Shown: positions 51,910 to 61,235, counted from the stretch's first letter. The stretch: 64,000 bases of DNA from Streptomyces sp. CNQ-509 (GCF_001011035.1 NZ_CP011492.1:6255447-6319446); one strand, 5' to 3'. Made by a program: numbers and translations. The notes: generated from the letters alone by a model not told the origin.

Positions 51910-53283
51910 GTGCGAGGCTGGCTGCGTTCGACCAGCCGCTCCCTGCTGGCCACGCACCCCGCGCGACTGGTCGTTGTGGCGTTCGGTCTGGTCGTCCTCA
52001 TCGGCACGCTGCTGTTGTCGCTGCCGGTGGCGGCCGAGGACCGCTCTGCGACGGGCTTCGTGCCGTCGTTGTTTACCGCCACCTCAGCGGTGTGCGTGAC
52101 GGGCCTGACGGTGGTGGACACCGGAACCCACTGGAGCGCCTTCGGCGAGGGCGTGATCCTGGCACTTATCCAGGTCGGTGGCTTCGGGATCATGACCTTG
52201 GCATCGCTGCTGGCATTGCTGGTCGTCGGCAGACTCCGGCTGCGCCTGCAACTGACCGCGCAGGTGGAGACGAAGACCCTCGGCTTGGGCGACGTACGCC
52301 GGGTGCTTCTGGGCGTGGCGGGCACCACGCTGATCGTGGAGTTGTCGGTGGCGGCGCTGCTGGCGCTGCGTTTCCGTTTCGGCTACGACCAGGGGGTGGG
52401 CGAGTCCGCCTACTCCGCGCTCTTCCACGCTGTCTCCGCCTTCAACAACGCCGGCTTCGGACTGCACGTGGACAGTCTCACTCGCTATGCCACCGACCCG
52501 TGGGTGACAGTGCCGGTCGCTGCCGCGGTCATCTGCGGCGGCCTGGGTTTCCCGGTGTTGTTGGAGGTGTTGCGGTATCGGCACCGGCGGCGGGTGAGCG
52601 GTCGGCGTGGCTGGTCGCTGCACGCCAAGCTCACCCTGACGACCACCGCGGTCCTGCTGGTAGCAGGGGCGGCTCTCACATGTGCGCTGGAGTGGTCCAA
52701 CGGTGCGACCCTCGGCCCCTTCGGTACCGGCGAGAAACTGCTCAGCGGCTTCTTTCACTCGGCCATGACCCGCACCGCGGGCTTCAACGCCGTCGACATC
52801 GGCGCACTGCACCCGGCCACACTGCTGGTGACCAGCGTGCTGATGTTCATCGGTGGCGGAAGCGCCGGCACCGCGGGCGGCATCAAAGTCACGACCTTCG
52901 CGGTACTCGCCGTCGCCATGGTCGCCGAGGTGCGTGGCGAGCCCGCCGCCGAGACCATGGGCCGCCGCATCCCGCCGGCCGCGCTGCGGCAGGCGCTGAC
53001 GGTGGCGCTGCTCGCCATCGGACTGGTGATATCGGCCACCGTGGTACTGCTGACCATGACACAGGAAAGATTCGAGGCGGTGCTCTTCGAGACGGTTTCC
53101 GCCTTCGGCACCGTCGGCCTGTCCACCGGCATCACCGCCGATCTTCCGGCGGCCGGCCAGGTCGTCCTGGTCCTGCTGATGTTCGTCGGCCGCGTCGGTC
53201 CCATCACCCTGGTGTCGGCACTCGCGCTGCGCGAGCGCACGCGCCGCTTTCAACTACCCGAAGAACGCCCCGTCATTGGATGA
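51910..53283 (+). CDS. TrkH/KtrB-type potassium transporter, membrane subunit
   Basis: 457 residues from GTG 51910 (AAAGGGG upstream). Four pore-loop repeats are visible: TSAVCVTGLTVVDTG (about 57-71), FHAVSAFNNAGFG (about 173), FHSAMTRTAGFN (about 285) and FETVSAFGTVGLSTG (about 398), each with the conserved filter glycine, among about eight to ten TM segments. It moves K+ (with Na+ or H+) across the membrane. The stop overlaps the start of the TrkA gene (ATGA), consistent with a KtrAB-type complex. Confidence 0.92.
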   Translation: MRGWLRSTSRSLLATHPARLVVVAFGLVVLIGTLLLSLPVAAEDRSATGFVPSLFTATSAVCVTGLTVVDTGTHWSAFGEGVILALIQVGGFGIMTLASLLALLVVGRLRLRLQLTAQVETKTLGLGDVRRVLLGVAGTTLIVELSVAALLALRFRFGYDQGVGESAYSALFHAVSAFNNAGFGLHVDSLTRYATDPWVTVPVAAAVICGGLGFPVLLEVLRYRHRRRVSGRRGWSLHAKLTLTTTAVLLVAGAALTCALEWSNGATLGPFGTGEKLLSGFFHSAMTRTAGFNAVDIGALHPATLLVTSVLMFIGGGSAGTAGGIKVTTFAVLAVAMVAEVRGEPAAETMGRRIPPAALRQALTVALLAIGLVISATVVLLTMTQERFEAVLFETVSAFGTVGLSTGITADLPAAGQVVLVLLMFVGRVGPITLVSALALRERTRRFQLPEERPVIG

Positions 53284-54008
53284 GCATGACCAACTACCTG
53301 CACCACCTCCAACGCAGGCGCGGCAAGCGGCAGGCGGGCGGCCGCCGCCGGCAGGCCGGAGCGGACCGGATCGCCGTCATCGGCCTGGGGAGATTCGGCG
53401 GCTCACTGGCCGACGAGCTGACGCGCCGTGGATGGGACGTCCTGGGCATCGATACCGATGCCCGGCTGGTCCAGAAGTACAGCGACGCCCTCACCCATGC
53501 AGCCGCTGCGGACTGCACCGACCCCCGGACCCTGGAGCAACTGGGTGTAAATGACTTCACCCATGTGGTGGTCGGCATCGGCACCGACATCCAGGCGTCG
53601 ATCCTGGTCGCCTCGAACCTGCTGGAGGCCGGTGTGACGAACATCTGGGCGAAGGCCGTCAGCCGTCAGCACGGCCAGATCCTTGAACGGCTAGGCGTGC
53701 ATCACGTCATCCTGCCTGAGCACGAGATGGGCGAGCGCGTCGCCCATCTCGTGACCGGCCGGATGCTCGACTTCATCCAGTTCGATGACGACTTCGCACT
53801 CGCCAAGACCGTCGCGCCGAGGCTCGCCATCGGCGTCCCTCTGGGCGAGAGCCGCGTCCGCACCCTCCACGGCGTCACCGTGGTCGGCATCAAGCGCCCC
53901 GGCGAGGAGTTCACCTATGCCACAGCCGAGACGGTCCTGGAGAAAGGTGACGTCATCATCGTCACCGGACGCACACAAGCGGTCGAAACCTTCGCCGAAC
54001 TCACCTGA
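53280..54008 (+). CDS. KtrA/TrkA-type potassium uptake regulatory subunit
   Basis: 242 residues from ATG 53280, overlapping the transporter stop. A basic N-terminus (QRRRGKRQAGGRRRQ, about 9-23) precedes the RCK_N domain (IAVIGLGRFGGSLADELTRR, acidic VLGIDTDARL) and an RCK_C domain (about 160-242, KTVAPRLAIGVPLGESRVR). It should form the cytosolic ring that gates the adjacent TrkH subunit in response to ATP/ADP, NAD(H) or c-di-AMP. The positively charged extension is longer than usual and could contact membrane or nucleic acid. Confidence 0.92.
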   Translation: MSMTNYLHHLQRRRGKRQAGGRRRQAGADRIAVIGLGRFGGSLADELTRRGWDVLGIDTDARLVQKYSDALTHAAAADCTDPRTLEQLGVNDFTHVVVGIGTDIQASILVASNLLEAGVTNIWAKAVSRQHGQILERLGVHHVILPEHEMGERVAHLVTGRMLDFIQFDDDFALAKTVAPRLAIGVPLGESRVRTLHGVTVVGIKRPGEEFTYATAETVLEKGDVIIVTGRTQAVETFAELT

Positions 54009-54072
54009 GCCGCCACGCGACTGCGCATCCACGCACCTCGCCGACGTGGTGAGCAGGGCGCTGACGCGCTCG

Positions 54073-55329
54073 TCACGACCTGGCGCGGTCCGGACCGGGC
54101 TGGCGCTGCTTCGGGAGGTCGTGGCCTGCGGCGCGGTCTGTCTCGTTCGGCAGGCCGACGAGGTCTTCGACGTCGAACATGCGGGCGATGGGCACGTCGG
54201 TGCTGGAGTGAGCCACGATCGAGAAGGCGATACAGACCGCGATCAGCGTGAACGCTTCCTCGCCCTGTGGGACCTGGGCCTGGAGCACCAGGAGCCCGTA
54301 GACGACCGAGGCGAAGCCCTTCGGTCCGAACCAGGCCGCCGTTAGCCGCTCACGCCGGTCGAAGCGGGTTCCGAGCAGGGACAGCAGGAGAGAAGCCGGC
54401 CGGATCAGCACGATAGCCAGCACCACCGCCACGTACCCGCCCCAGGACAGGTCCCCGAACAGCTCTGGAGTCAGCAGCGCCCCGAACACCAGCAGCGCGG
54501 CGAACTTCGCCAGCTCCGCCAGCGACTCTCCGAGCGGCTCGAACGCATCCTTGGCCTCCGGCGAGAGGGAAGCCAGGACCGCGCCGGCGGAGAACGCCGC
54601 CAGGTAAGGGTTGGAGTGGGTCAGATGGCAGACCGCGTAGAGGATGATCCCCACCGCCAGCGGCAGCAGCGGCTGCAACTTGGGCTCCGCGCCCAGCAGC
54701 CGGAACCGCACCAGCCAGTACACCACCAACGGCGCCGCGACCCCCAGCGCCAGACCGCCGGCCAGCTCCAGGCCGATCTTGCCGAGGTCGGCCTCGGCGC
54801 CGTGCCCGGCCGGCCCGGCGGCAGCGATGAGAATGAGCACCACGGGCAGCGCGAGGCCGTCGTTGATGCCGCTCTCGACATTCAGCAACTGACGCAGCCG
54901 CGCCGGTACTTCCTTGCGGCTGACGATCGCCGAGGCGAACACCGGGTCCGTCGGCGCGAGCACCGCACCCACCAGAAAGGACGTCGTCCAGTCCAGTCCC
55001 ACCACGAAGTGCGTGACTAGCGCCATACCGACGAAGGCCAGCGGCATACCGAGTGCCAGTGCGCGGGCGGGGTTCTTCCAGGCGCTGCGCAGAGCGGGGA
55101 ACGACACGTGCATGCCGTCGGTGAACAGCACGGCGAACAATGCGAGATCGGCGGTAACCGCGACCAGGTCACTGTCCGGCGTGATGTGGATCAGACCCAG
55201 GAATCCGTCGCTGACCAGGGCACCACCGACCAGAAACAGCAGCGACGTGGAGAGCACCGAGCGGGCCGCCAGGCCGGACAGCAGCACCGCCACCAGCAGC
55301 GCCACCCCGAAGACCGCGATAAGTACCAC
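54073..55329 (-). CDS. CPA1-type cation:proton antiporter
   Basis: 418 residues from GTG 55329. Twelve or so TM segments are evident. The ion-binding region reads GAVLAPTDPVFASAIV (about 121-136), with the TDP motif of CPA1/NhaP exchangers, followed by NVESGINDGLALPVVLIL (about 150-167) with the ND motif. A late arginine-containing helix (VVLAIVLIRPASLLLSL) matches the family. The short C-terminus (RMFDVEDLVGLPNETD) is cytoplasmic. It likely exchanges Na+ or K+ for H+. Convergent with ktrA, suggesting linked K+/pH control. Confidence 0.9.
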   Translation of the reverse strand: MVLIAVFGVALLVAVLLSGLAARSVLSTSLLFLVGGALVSDGFLGLIHITPDSDLVAVTADLALFAVLFTDGMHVSFPALRSAWKNPARALALGMPLAFVGMALVTHFVVGLDWTTSFLVGAVLAPTDPVFASAIVSRKEVPARLRQLLNVESGINDGLALPVVLILIAAAGPAGHGAEADLGKIGLELAGGLALGVAAPLVVYWLVRFRLLGAEPKLQPLLPLAVGIILYAVCHLTHSNPYLAAFSAGAVLASLSPEAKDAFEPLGESLAELAKFAALLVFGALLTPELFGDLSWGGYVAVVLAIVLIRPASLLLSLLGTRFDRRERLTAAWFGPKGFASVVYGLLVLQAQVPQGEEAFTLIAVCIAFSIVAHSSTDVPIARMFDVEDLVGLPNETDRAAGHDLPKQRQPGPDRARS

Positions 55330-55614
55330 GACAGAAGCCCCCGATCAGCAAAGAGACCAATCCCCTGCTCGCCGACCAGACTTCCCGGCACACCGCCGGG
55401 AACCCTATCCCACTCCCGCGCACCCCTCCACCGCTGCCGCTACCCGGAGCACGCACCGGGAGAGGCCCTGCCCGCTGACCGCGGACGAGTGGGACGGTTG
55501 GGCAGACACCTCGGGCCCGGTCACGCCCTTGGCCCCGGTTCACGATGAAGACGCGGAGGACGGCCGATGCCGCCCCTGATACGGCCCGGCGACCGCCTCC
55601 CCGGCGTGACCGGT

Positions 55615-57621
55615 TCAGCCTCCGGGCGTCGGACCCGGGCCCTCGCCCCAGACCAGCTCTCCCGAGTCGTAGAGCGGGAAGTTCTCGGCGCGGGCCGGCT
55701 GGTTGGTCAGTCCCTGGTACGACCAGTCGTCGGTGGGGTCCCAGCCGGGGCCCCCGGTGATGCGGAACTGTACCTCGGCTCGGTGCTGGGACTGGCCGCC
55801 GGGGAAGATCGCCTTTCCGGTGCAGTCCAACTCCACGTAATAGAGGTCGCCCTCCGCTTGGAAGGGGCCGCGCAGTGGCGAGGGGCACTCGCTGTAGCCG
55901 GAGAACAGGGTGAGGTCCGCCGGGTCCACGCCCTCGTCGAGGGTGAACCAGTAGCGGAAGGTGCCCTGGTCCAGCGTCCGTGCGGGGAAGCCGCTGCGGT
56001 TGCGGACGGTCGCCTTGACCTCGGTGAATCCCGCGCCGTCGGCGTTCAGGGACGCCTCGACGTACATCTCCGGGCCGTCGGGCTCCTCGGGCTGCGGGAA
56101 GTCGGGCAGCGGGGTGCCGCCGTGCCGTTCGACGAGGGCGGCGAGCGCGCCGGAGAGTCCGGCGTTGTAGTCGGTGGCGACCTCGTTGGCGACGTAGTCC
56201 TGGCGGTCGTCGGTGTACTCGTCGTCGGGGCCGGAGGGGCCGCCGACCAGGGCGCCGTAGAGCACGTGGCGGTTGGTCTCGGGTGCGGTGAGCTGGTCGG
56301 TCCAGGAGCCGTGGGCGGTGCGGTGGTGCGGGTTGCGCGGCGGGTTGGCGCCGAAGCCGACGACGTAGCTGGAGTCACGCGGGTTGTCGCCGAGCATGTA
56401 GTCGATCTGGCGCTCGCCGAACGTGCGGTAGCGCGTCGCCCGGTCCGGGTCGGTGGCGGCGAGCCAGTCGGAGTAGACCAGGGCGACGAAGGCCGTGTTG
56501 GCGGCGTAGCGCAGCGAGCCCCAGGTGTCGAGGACGGCCTGGCCGCCGGGCGAGTACGGCACGCGCTGGCCGTCCACGCCGGTGGTCCAGTAGTCGAGCC
56601 AGCGGTTGGCGTCCTGGACGTACCGGTCGTCGCCGGTCTCCATGGCCAGCAGCGCGTAGGCGCCGTACGCCTTGTTGTCCCACGCCATGGTCCAGCGGTA
56701 GCTGCGGGTGTCGGTCTGCGGCTCGGTGCCGAGGCGGTCGTACTCGGTCTCGGCCTTGGCGAGGTAGGAGGCGTCGCCGGTCGCCTTGTAGAGCCAGTAC
56801 GCGCCCCAGACCAGCTCGTCCTGGTAGCCGGACCAGGAACGGTAGAAGTTGCCGGCGGGTACGCAGTCCGAGTAGACGCCCCGGTGGGTGTCGGCGAAGT
56901 CGTACAGTTCCTCGGCGTGCCGGACGAGGGTCGCGGCGTACGACGGGTCGTCGTCGGCGAAGAGCAGCGAGGACGACGCCATGGCGGCGGCGGTCTCGCC
57001 GGCGACGTCCGATCCCGGGCAGCCGGGGTGCACGCGGTAGGACGGCCGCTCCATCGGCATGACCTCGGCCGGTCCCCACCACCGGTGGTCGGCCTCGCCG
57101 TCGCCGACCTGGGCGTAGAGGACGTCGGGCTCGGGGTGCGCGCGGATGAAGTAGTCGTTGGCCCAGCGCAGGTTGTCCTTGAGGTACGCGAGTTGGCCCG
57201 ACTGCCGGTAGCCGTCCTCCGCGGCCAGCCCGCCCCAGGCCAGCAGTGTGGTCGTGAACGCCATCGGGAAGCCGAACTTCACGTGGTCGCCGGCGTCGTA
57301 CCAGCCGCCGGTGAGATCGACACCGACGTCGGAGCCGTCGTCGAGCGCGGAGTCGCCGCGCCAGCCGACGCGGTTGCCGGCCGGGAGGTCGCCGGAGCGC
57401 TGCGCCTCGTAGAAGAACATCGACTTCTGCAGTGCCTCGGCGTAGTTGAACCCCGCCTCGGGCGACTCGCCGGCGTCTGCCGAGGGCGGGGCGAGCAGCC
57501 CGCCGCCGAACACCACGCCGGCGATCAGCCCGGCGACGAGCCCGGACCGGCCGCGGCTCCATCGGCGGGGGCCTCTGCGGCCGGCGCCGCGGGCGGGACG
57601 AGCGGATGCGGAAGTCGGCAT
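55615..57621 (-). CDS. Secreted GH9 cellulase with family 3 carbohydrate-binding module
   Basis: 668 residues from ATG 57621 (AGAAGGG upstream). An Arg-rich Sec signal (about 1-50) ends near PPSADA. The GH9 (alpha/alpha)6 domain covers about 52-495, with catalytic-base aspartates in GGWYDAGDH (about 107), the histidine motif NPHHRTAHGS and the general-acid Glu in NEVATDYNAGLSG (about 480). A CBM3 follows (about 505-655). This GH9-CBM3c order is that of processive endoglucanases. The protein stops at GPGPTPGG, where relatives usually continue through a linker to a second binding module, so a C-terminal CBM may be lost. A CebR-type operator lies 48 bp upstream of the start. Confidence 0.93.
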   Translation of the reverse strand: MPTSASARPARGAGRRGPRRWSRGRSGLVAGLIAGVVFGGGLLAPPSADAGESPEAGFNYAEALQKSMFFYEAQRSGDLPAGNRVGWRGDSALDDGSDVGVDLTGGWYDAGDHVKFGFPMAFTTTLLAWGGLAAEDGYRQSGQLAYLKDNLRWANDYFIRAHPEPDVLYAQVGDGEADHRWWGPAEVMPMERPSYRVHPGCPGSDVAGETAAAMASSSLLFADDDPSYAATLVRHAEELYDFADTHRGVYSDCVPAGNFYRSWSGYQDELVWGAYWLYKATGDASYLAKAETEYDRLGTEPQTDTRSYRWTMAWDNKAYGAYALLAMETGDDRYVQDANRWLDYWTTGVDGQRVPYSPGGQAVLDTWGSLRYAANTAFVALVYSDWLAATDPDRATRYRTFGERQIDYMLGDNPRDSSYVVGFGANPPRNPHHRTAHGSWTDQLTAPETNRHVLYGALVGGPSGPDDEYTDDRQDYVANEVATDYNAGLSGALAALVERHGGTPLPDFPQPEEPDGPEMYVEASLNADGAGFTEVKATVRNRSGFPARTLDQGTFRYWFTLDEGVDPADLTLFSGYSECPSPLRGPFQAEGDLYYVELDCTGKAIFPGGQSQHRAEVQFRITGGPGWDPTDDWSYQGLTNQPARAENFPLYDSGELVWGEGPGPTPGG

Positions 57622-57668
57622 GCGGCGGCCCTTCTGATTCCGGTGGTCAGCGGGTTCCCGGCAGGAGG

Positions 57669-57682
57669 TGGGAGCGCTCCCA
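57669..57682. promoter_or_regulatory. CebR-type operator upstream of the GH9 gene
   Basis: The 14-bp perfect palindrome TGGGAGCGCTCCCA is the known binding site of CebR, the LacI-family cellobiose-responsive repressor of Streptomyces cellulose genes. It sits 48-61 bp before the GH9 start, suited to repressing that promoter. Confidence 0.9.
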
Positions 57683-58205
57683 ATCGCCTCTCATGCTCCT
57701 CTTGTGCCGTGCCCACGTCAATGATGTGAGCGGCGGACGGGGTGTCCGGCGCCGGTGGTGACCGCCCAAGCGGCTCCGGTCCCCGGCTCGTTGGCGATGG
57801 CGTCCATGGTGGTGCGCCGAAGGCGGCGCTGCCGGGCTGCGGTCCCACGCCCGTCGGCCGCGGCGTGACGAGGTGGATGGCCCCTGGCTGTTGTGTCCGA
57901 TGCGGGAGTTGAGCGTTCCATACGGTGGGGAGGCACCGCCGTGGATCGTGCCGGACGAGCAGTGGAGGGTCGAGCCGCTGCTGCCGCAGCCCTCCACGGT
58001 CCGGCAACTCTGTCTGGTCGCTGCGGCTGTCCTCGCCCTCTCCAGGTCAGGCCGTGATCGGAACTGCCGCTGCCGTGACCGACCTGCGTTTCCGACCTCC
58101 GCGAGCAGCCTGTCCACAAATCCGGGCGCGAGGGTATTGTCATGACCGCGGCATGAGTCTATCTTCTCGGCTGGAAGAAACAGACCGAGATCGTCGAATA
58201 TTCGA
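57683..58205. other. Intergenic region between the two cellulases with an IS5-type relic
   Basis: About 520 bp. On the plus strand, 57915-58000 encodes GGEAPPWIVPDEQW then EPLLPQP, the N-terminal signature of an IS5-group transposase; the rest of that protein is absent. Otherwise no gene. Confidence 0.5.
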
Positions 58206-58219
58206 TCGAAGCGCTTCGA
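58206..58219. promoter_or_regulatory. LacI-type palindrome upstream of the GH5 gene
   Basis: TCGAAGCGCTTCGA is a perfect 14-bp palindrome with the same AGCGCT centre as the CebR box but different flanks. It lies 129 bp upstream of the GH5 start and could bind CebR weakly or another LacI-family regulator. Confidence 0.5.
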
Positions 58220-58347
58220 CTGTAATTCGACGAGCGCGGGGGTCGCGCACCGTCAGTGGGCCACGAAGCCACCCATGGCTGCCCGCTGCGCAGCGTCAGG
58301 TGAATTCGCATCGTTTTTGGCACCTCAAGACCGGAGGAGAGAACGCC

Positions 58348-59559
58348 ATGACTGCGAAAACGATGAAGATCAAAGCCGTACTCGTGGCCATCATATTAGC
58401 AGTGGCCGCATCTGTGTACGGCGTCTCGGCTCATGCGGCATCTGCCGGTACGACGGCCCGGTCGGACGCTTCCCGGATCGTTGCCGACATGGGCGCGGGC
58501 TGGAACCTGGGGAACCAACTCGAAGCCAACATCGACGGATATCCCGGCGAAACATCGTGGGGTAATCCCAAGGTATCGCAAGCCCTCATCGACAAGGTAC
58601 ACGGGGCGGGATTCAAAACGATCCGGATCCCGGTCTCCTATCTGCGCAACATAGGGCCTGGCCCCGACTACGCGATCGACTCGTCCTGGCTGAACAGAGT
58701 CCAGGAAGTCGTCGACTATGCCTATCGCCGAGGCATGTATGTCGTGATCAACATGCACGGTGACGGCTACAAAACGATCAACGGCTCCTGGCTGATCTGT
58801 GACGCAGCTTCTCAGACGGAAATCAAGGACAAGTACCGGAAGGTATGGCAGCAGATCGCGTCGCGGTTCCAGGGCTACGATCAGCACCTGATCCTGGAGT
58901 CCATGAACGAAGAGTTCGACGGTCAGTACGGTCAGCCGACTCAACCGTGCTACTCGAACATAAACGACTACAACCAGATCTTCGTGGACACGGTACGGCG
59001 GACCGGTGGCAACAACACCTCACGATGGCTGCTCGTCCCCGGCTGGAACACGAACATCGATTACACCGCAGGCGACTACGGCTTCGCCATCCCGACCGAC
59101 GAGTACCGTTCGCCTTCCATTCCCGGCGACGAGCAGAGGATCATGATCTCCGTGCACTACTATGATCCGTGGGATTTCGCTGGAGAGGAAAACGGAAACA
59201 TCACGCAGTGGGGCCCGGCCGCGACGGACCCGTCGAAGACGTCCACCTGGGGACAGGAGGACCATCTGGACGCGCAGTTGAAGAAGATGCATGACGGGTT
59301 CGTCACGAAGGGATATCCGGTAGTCGTCGGTGAATACGGAGCGATCGACAAGTCGTCGTTCGACTCGGCGAACAACAGCTACCGTGCCGACTTTGCACAC
59401 ACCCTGGCGGCCACGGCAAAGAAGTACGGGGCAGTCAGCGTCTACTGGGACAACGGCGTAAACGGACGGTATGGGTTCGGTCTGTTCGACCGAAATTCCT
59501 ACACCGTGACCCAGCAGGGCATCCTCAGCGCCATCATGAGCGGCGTCGACGGCGGTTGA
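58348..59559 (+). CDS. Secreted GH5 endoglucanase, single catalytic domain
   Basis: 403 residues from ATG 58348 (GGAGGAGA ribosome site). A Sec signal (1-31) ends VSAHA. The GH5 (beta/alpha)8 barrel includes MGAGWNLGNQLEA, IRIPVSYLRN, VVINMHGDGY, the general-acid Glu in LESMNEEFDG (about 188), ISVHYYDPWDF and the nucleophile Glu in VVVGEYGAID (about 329). It cleaves internal beta-1,4-glucan bonds. There is no binding module or linker. Codon usage is visibly less GC-biased than its neighbours, suggesting more recent acquisition. Divergent from the GH9 cellulase. Confidence 0.93.
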   Translation: MTAKTMKIKAVLVAIILAVAASVYGVSAHAASAGTTARSDASRIVADMGAGWNLGNQLEANIDGYPGETSWGNPKVSQALIDKVHGAGFKTIRIPVSYLRNIGPGPDYAIDSSWLNRVQEVVDYAYRRGMYVVINMHGDGYKTINGSWLICDAASQTEIKDKYRKVWQQIASRFQGYDQHLILESMNEEFDGQYGQPTQPCYSNINDYNQIFVDTVRRTGGNNTSRWLLVPGWNTNIDYTAGDYGFAIPTDEYRSPSIPGDEQRIMISVHYYDPWDFAGEENGNITQWGPAATDPSKTSTWGQEDHLDAQLKKMHDGFVTKGYPVVVGEYGAIDKSSFDSANNSYRADFAHTLAATAKKYGAVSVYWDNGVNGRYGFGLFDRNSYTVTQQGILSAIMSGVDGG

Positions 59560-59618
59560 GGGCAACCCGGGCTTGCCGTCCAGAGCAGGTCTCCTCTGGT
59601 GACGGAGCCCGCGGCGGC

Positions 59619-59648
59619 GCGCGGATGCGCAATCTTCGGCATCCGCGC
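59619..59648 (+). terminator. Hairpin terminator after the GH5 gene
   Basis: A perfect 10-bp stem GCGCGGATGC (59619-59628) with GCATCCGCGC (59639-59648) and a ten-base loop, between convergent genes. Confidence 0.65.
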
Positions 59649-59766
59649 CGCCGCTTCCACGGCCACCGCGGGCTCCTCTTTCCCGGCTGACCGTGCGGCG
59701 GCCGTACGGTCCCGAACCGCGGATCCGCGCCCGTACGGCAGCCCGCCGCGCCCCTGCCCCGGCGTG

Positions 59767-60609
59767 CTACCCGAGCGCGAGCATCGCCTCCGCGACCTCG
59801 CCGGCCGCCGCGTCGGGGATCGCGGTGGCGGCCGTCTCCAGCACGAGCAGCCGGGCACCGGGGATCTCGCGCGCGATGGCCTCGCCGTTGCCCACGGGGA
59901 AAAACGAGTCGCGACGGCCGTGGACGACGAGCGTGGGGATGTCGATCCGGGGCAGCCGCTCGCGCCAGCGGGGTGTGCAGTCGAGCTTCGAGAACACCAT
60001 GCCCAGGTGGTTCGCCATCTGGACCGGGGGCGCGGTGCCGGGGGTACGGTCCCAGACGCGCCCCCCGTTCACGCGCGCGGCGGCGGGGTCGTCGCCGAGG
60101 ATCGCCGCGCCGGCAGCGGTGAACTCCGCCACCGCCTCCCGGTCGCTCCAGTCGGGCATCGGCTGCCCGAAGAGCCGGCCCATCGTCGCCCCGTCGTGGT
60201 CGGGGAGGTCGTCGTCGGGCGGCCCGGGCGCGACCGCGCGGGTGCCGACCAGGGTGAGCGCCGAGAACGCACGGGGATGGTCGAGCGCGGCCACCTGAGC
60301 AACCATCCCGCCGACACCGATCCCCGCCAGATGCGCGGGCCCCCCGCCCAGCACCTCGACGAGGGCCGCCGCGTCCGCGGCGAGGTCGCGCAGGGTGTAG
60401 GCGGGCGCATCCGGATCCACGGTCGTCGACTCCCCGCTGTCGCGCAGGTCGTAACGGACCACCCGCCGCCCTCCGGCGGCAAGCCGCTCGCAGAGCGCGT
60501 CGGGCCAGGAGAGCATCGTGGTCCCGCCCGCGAGCAGGACGAGAGGCGCGTCGTCGGCACCGAACGATTCGATGCCCAGGTCGACCCCGTTGGCGTGCAC
60601 AGTGGTCAT
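59767..60609 (-). CDS. Alpha/beta-hydrolase-fold protein lacking the nucleophile serine
   Basis: 280 residues from ATG 60609 (GGGGAGAG upstream). The fold is complete: oxyanion region LVLLAGGTTMLS, RYDLRDSGEST, cap domain, then VVHGRRDSFFPVGNG (acid region, about 235) and a late His-poor C-terminus. The nucleophile elbow reads LAGIGVGGMVAQ (about 97-108), so the usual G-x-S-x-G serine is glycine (codon GGT; AGT would be Ser). The histidine expected near the end is also not evident. It resembles RdmC-like methylesterases and may be non-catalytic. Stand-alone gene. Confidence 0.8.
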   Translation of the reverse strand: MTTVHANGVDLGIESFGADDAPLVLLAGGTTMLSWPDALCERLAAGGRRVVRYDLRDSGESTTVDPDAPAYTLRDLAADAAALVEVLGGGPAHLAGIGVGGMVAQVAALDHPRAFSALTLVGTRAVAPGPPDDDLPDHDGATMGRLFGQPMPDWSDREAVAEFTAAGAAILGDDPAAARVNGGRVWDRTPGTAPPVQMANHLGMVFSKLDCTPRWRERLPRIDIPTLVVHGRRDSFFPVGNGEAIAREIPGARLLVLETAATAIPDAAAGEVAEAMLALG

Positions 60610-60725
60610 CGGCTCTCCCCGGTCCGGGGCGGCAGTGGTGTGGCTCGGCCGTCGCGAGGGACGGAGACGTGAGCGTAGAGAAGATTCATACCAGGACAGA
60701 CCCGATCCACCGCCAGGACTCATCG

Positions 60726-61055
60726 GTGACCGACGGAGACAGGCGCCCCGGGCAGAGCGGACGGACGGCAGGTCGACACCGTACGAAGCTGGAGCAGCAC
60801 CGCCGCCACTCCAGGGGACGCGCGGCAGTTGTCGCGGGCAGCGGCCCGCCGCTGCGGCTCGGCGCACCCGTGGCCGTGCCGCACCCTCCGGTGCTGCTCT
60901 GGGAGGCGGTCCCGCCGCGGGAGCCCGGCGGGCACGCCGCGCCGTACGCGCCGTCCGGCTCGTACGCCGCCGGGCCGGCGCGCCGCTTCGCCGCCGGCCG
61001 GCTGTGGATGCGGCGGCTGCTGCGCCGGGCCCCGGACGCCGGCCGGCACCGCTGA
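60726..61055 (+). CDS. Possible 109-residue Arg/Pro-rich protein
   Basis: The frame from GTG 60726 shows strong third-position GC from about 60790 onward (RLGAPVAVPHPPVLLWEAV, then FAAGRLWMRRLLRRAPDAG). The start region is weaker. It has no TM segment or known domain. The rest of 60610-61211 contains no recognised gene. Confidence 0.35.
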   Translation: MTDGDRRPGQSGRTAGRHRTKLEQHRRHSRGRAAVVAGSGPPLRLGAPVAVPHPPVLLWEAVPPREPGGHAAPYAPSGSYAAGPARRFAAGRLWMRRLLRRAPDAGRHR

Positions 61056-61235
61056 GGTCCGTACGGTCCCCGTATATCGCGACATGAACGGACAAGGTCG
61101 CACAACTTGGCTCAGTCGCATACGAGTTGCCCCGCACGGGCGCACCATGGACATGCGGCCGGTCGGCGCCCCGCCCACCCCCCTCCACCGGTTGCGTGCG
61201 AACGCACGCCGATGGCCCGATCGCTAGGTGGAGGC

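Noticed and set aside
55567..57729. 720-residue plus-strand frame opposite the GH9 gene
   Set aside because: Antisense to a complete cellulase; composition is typical of a shadow frame.
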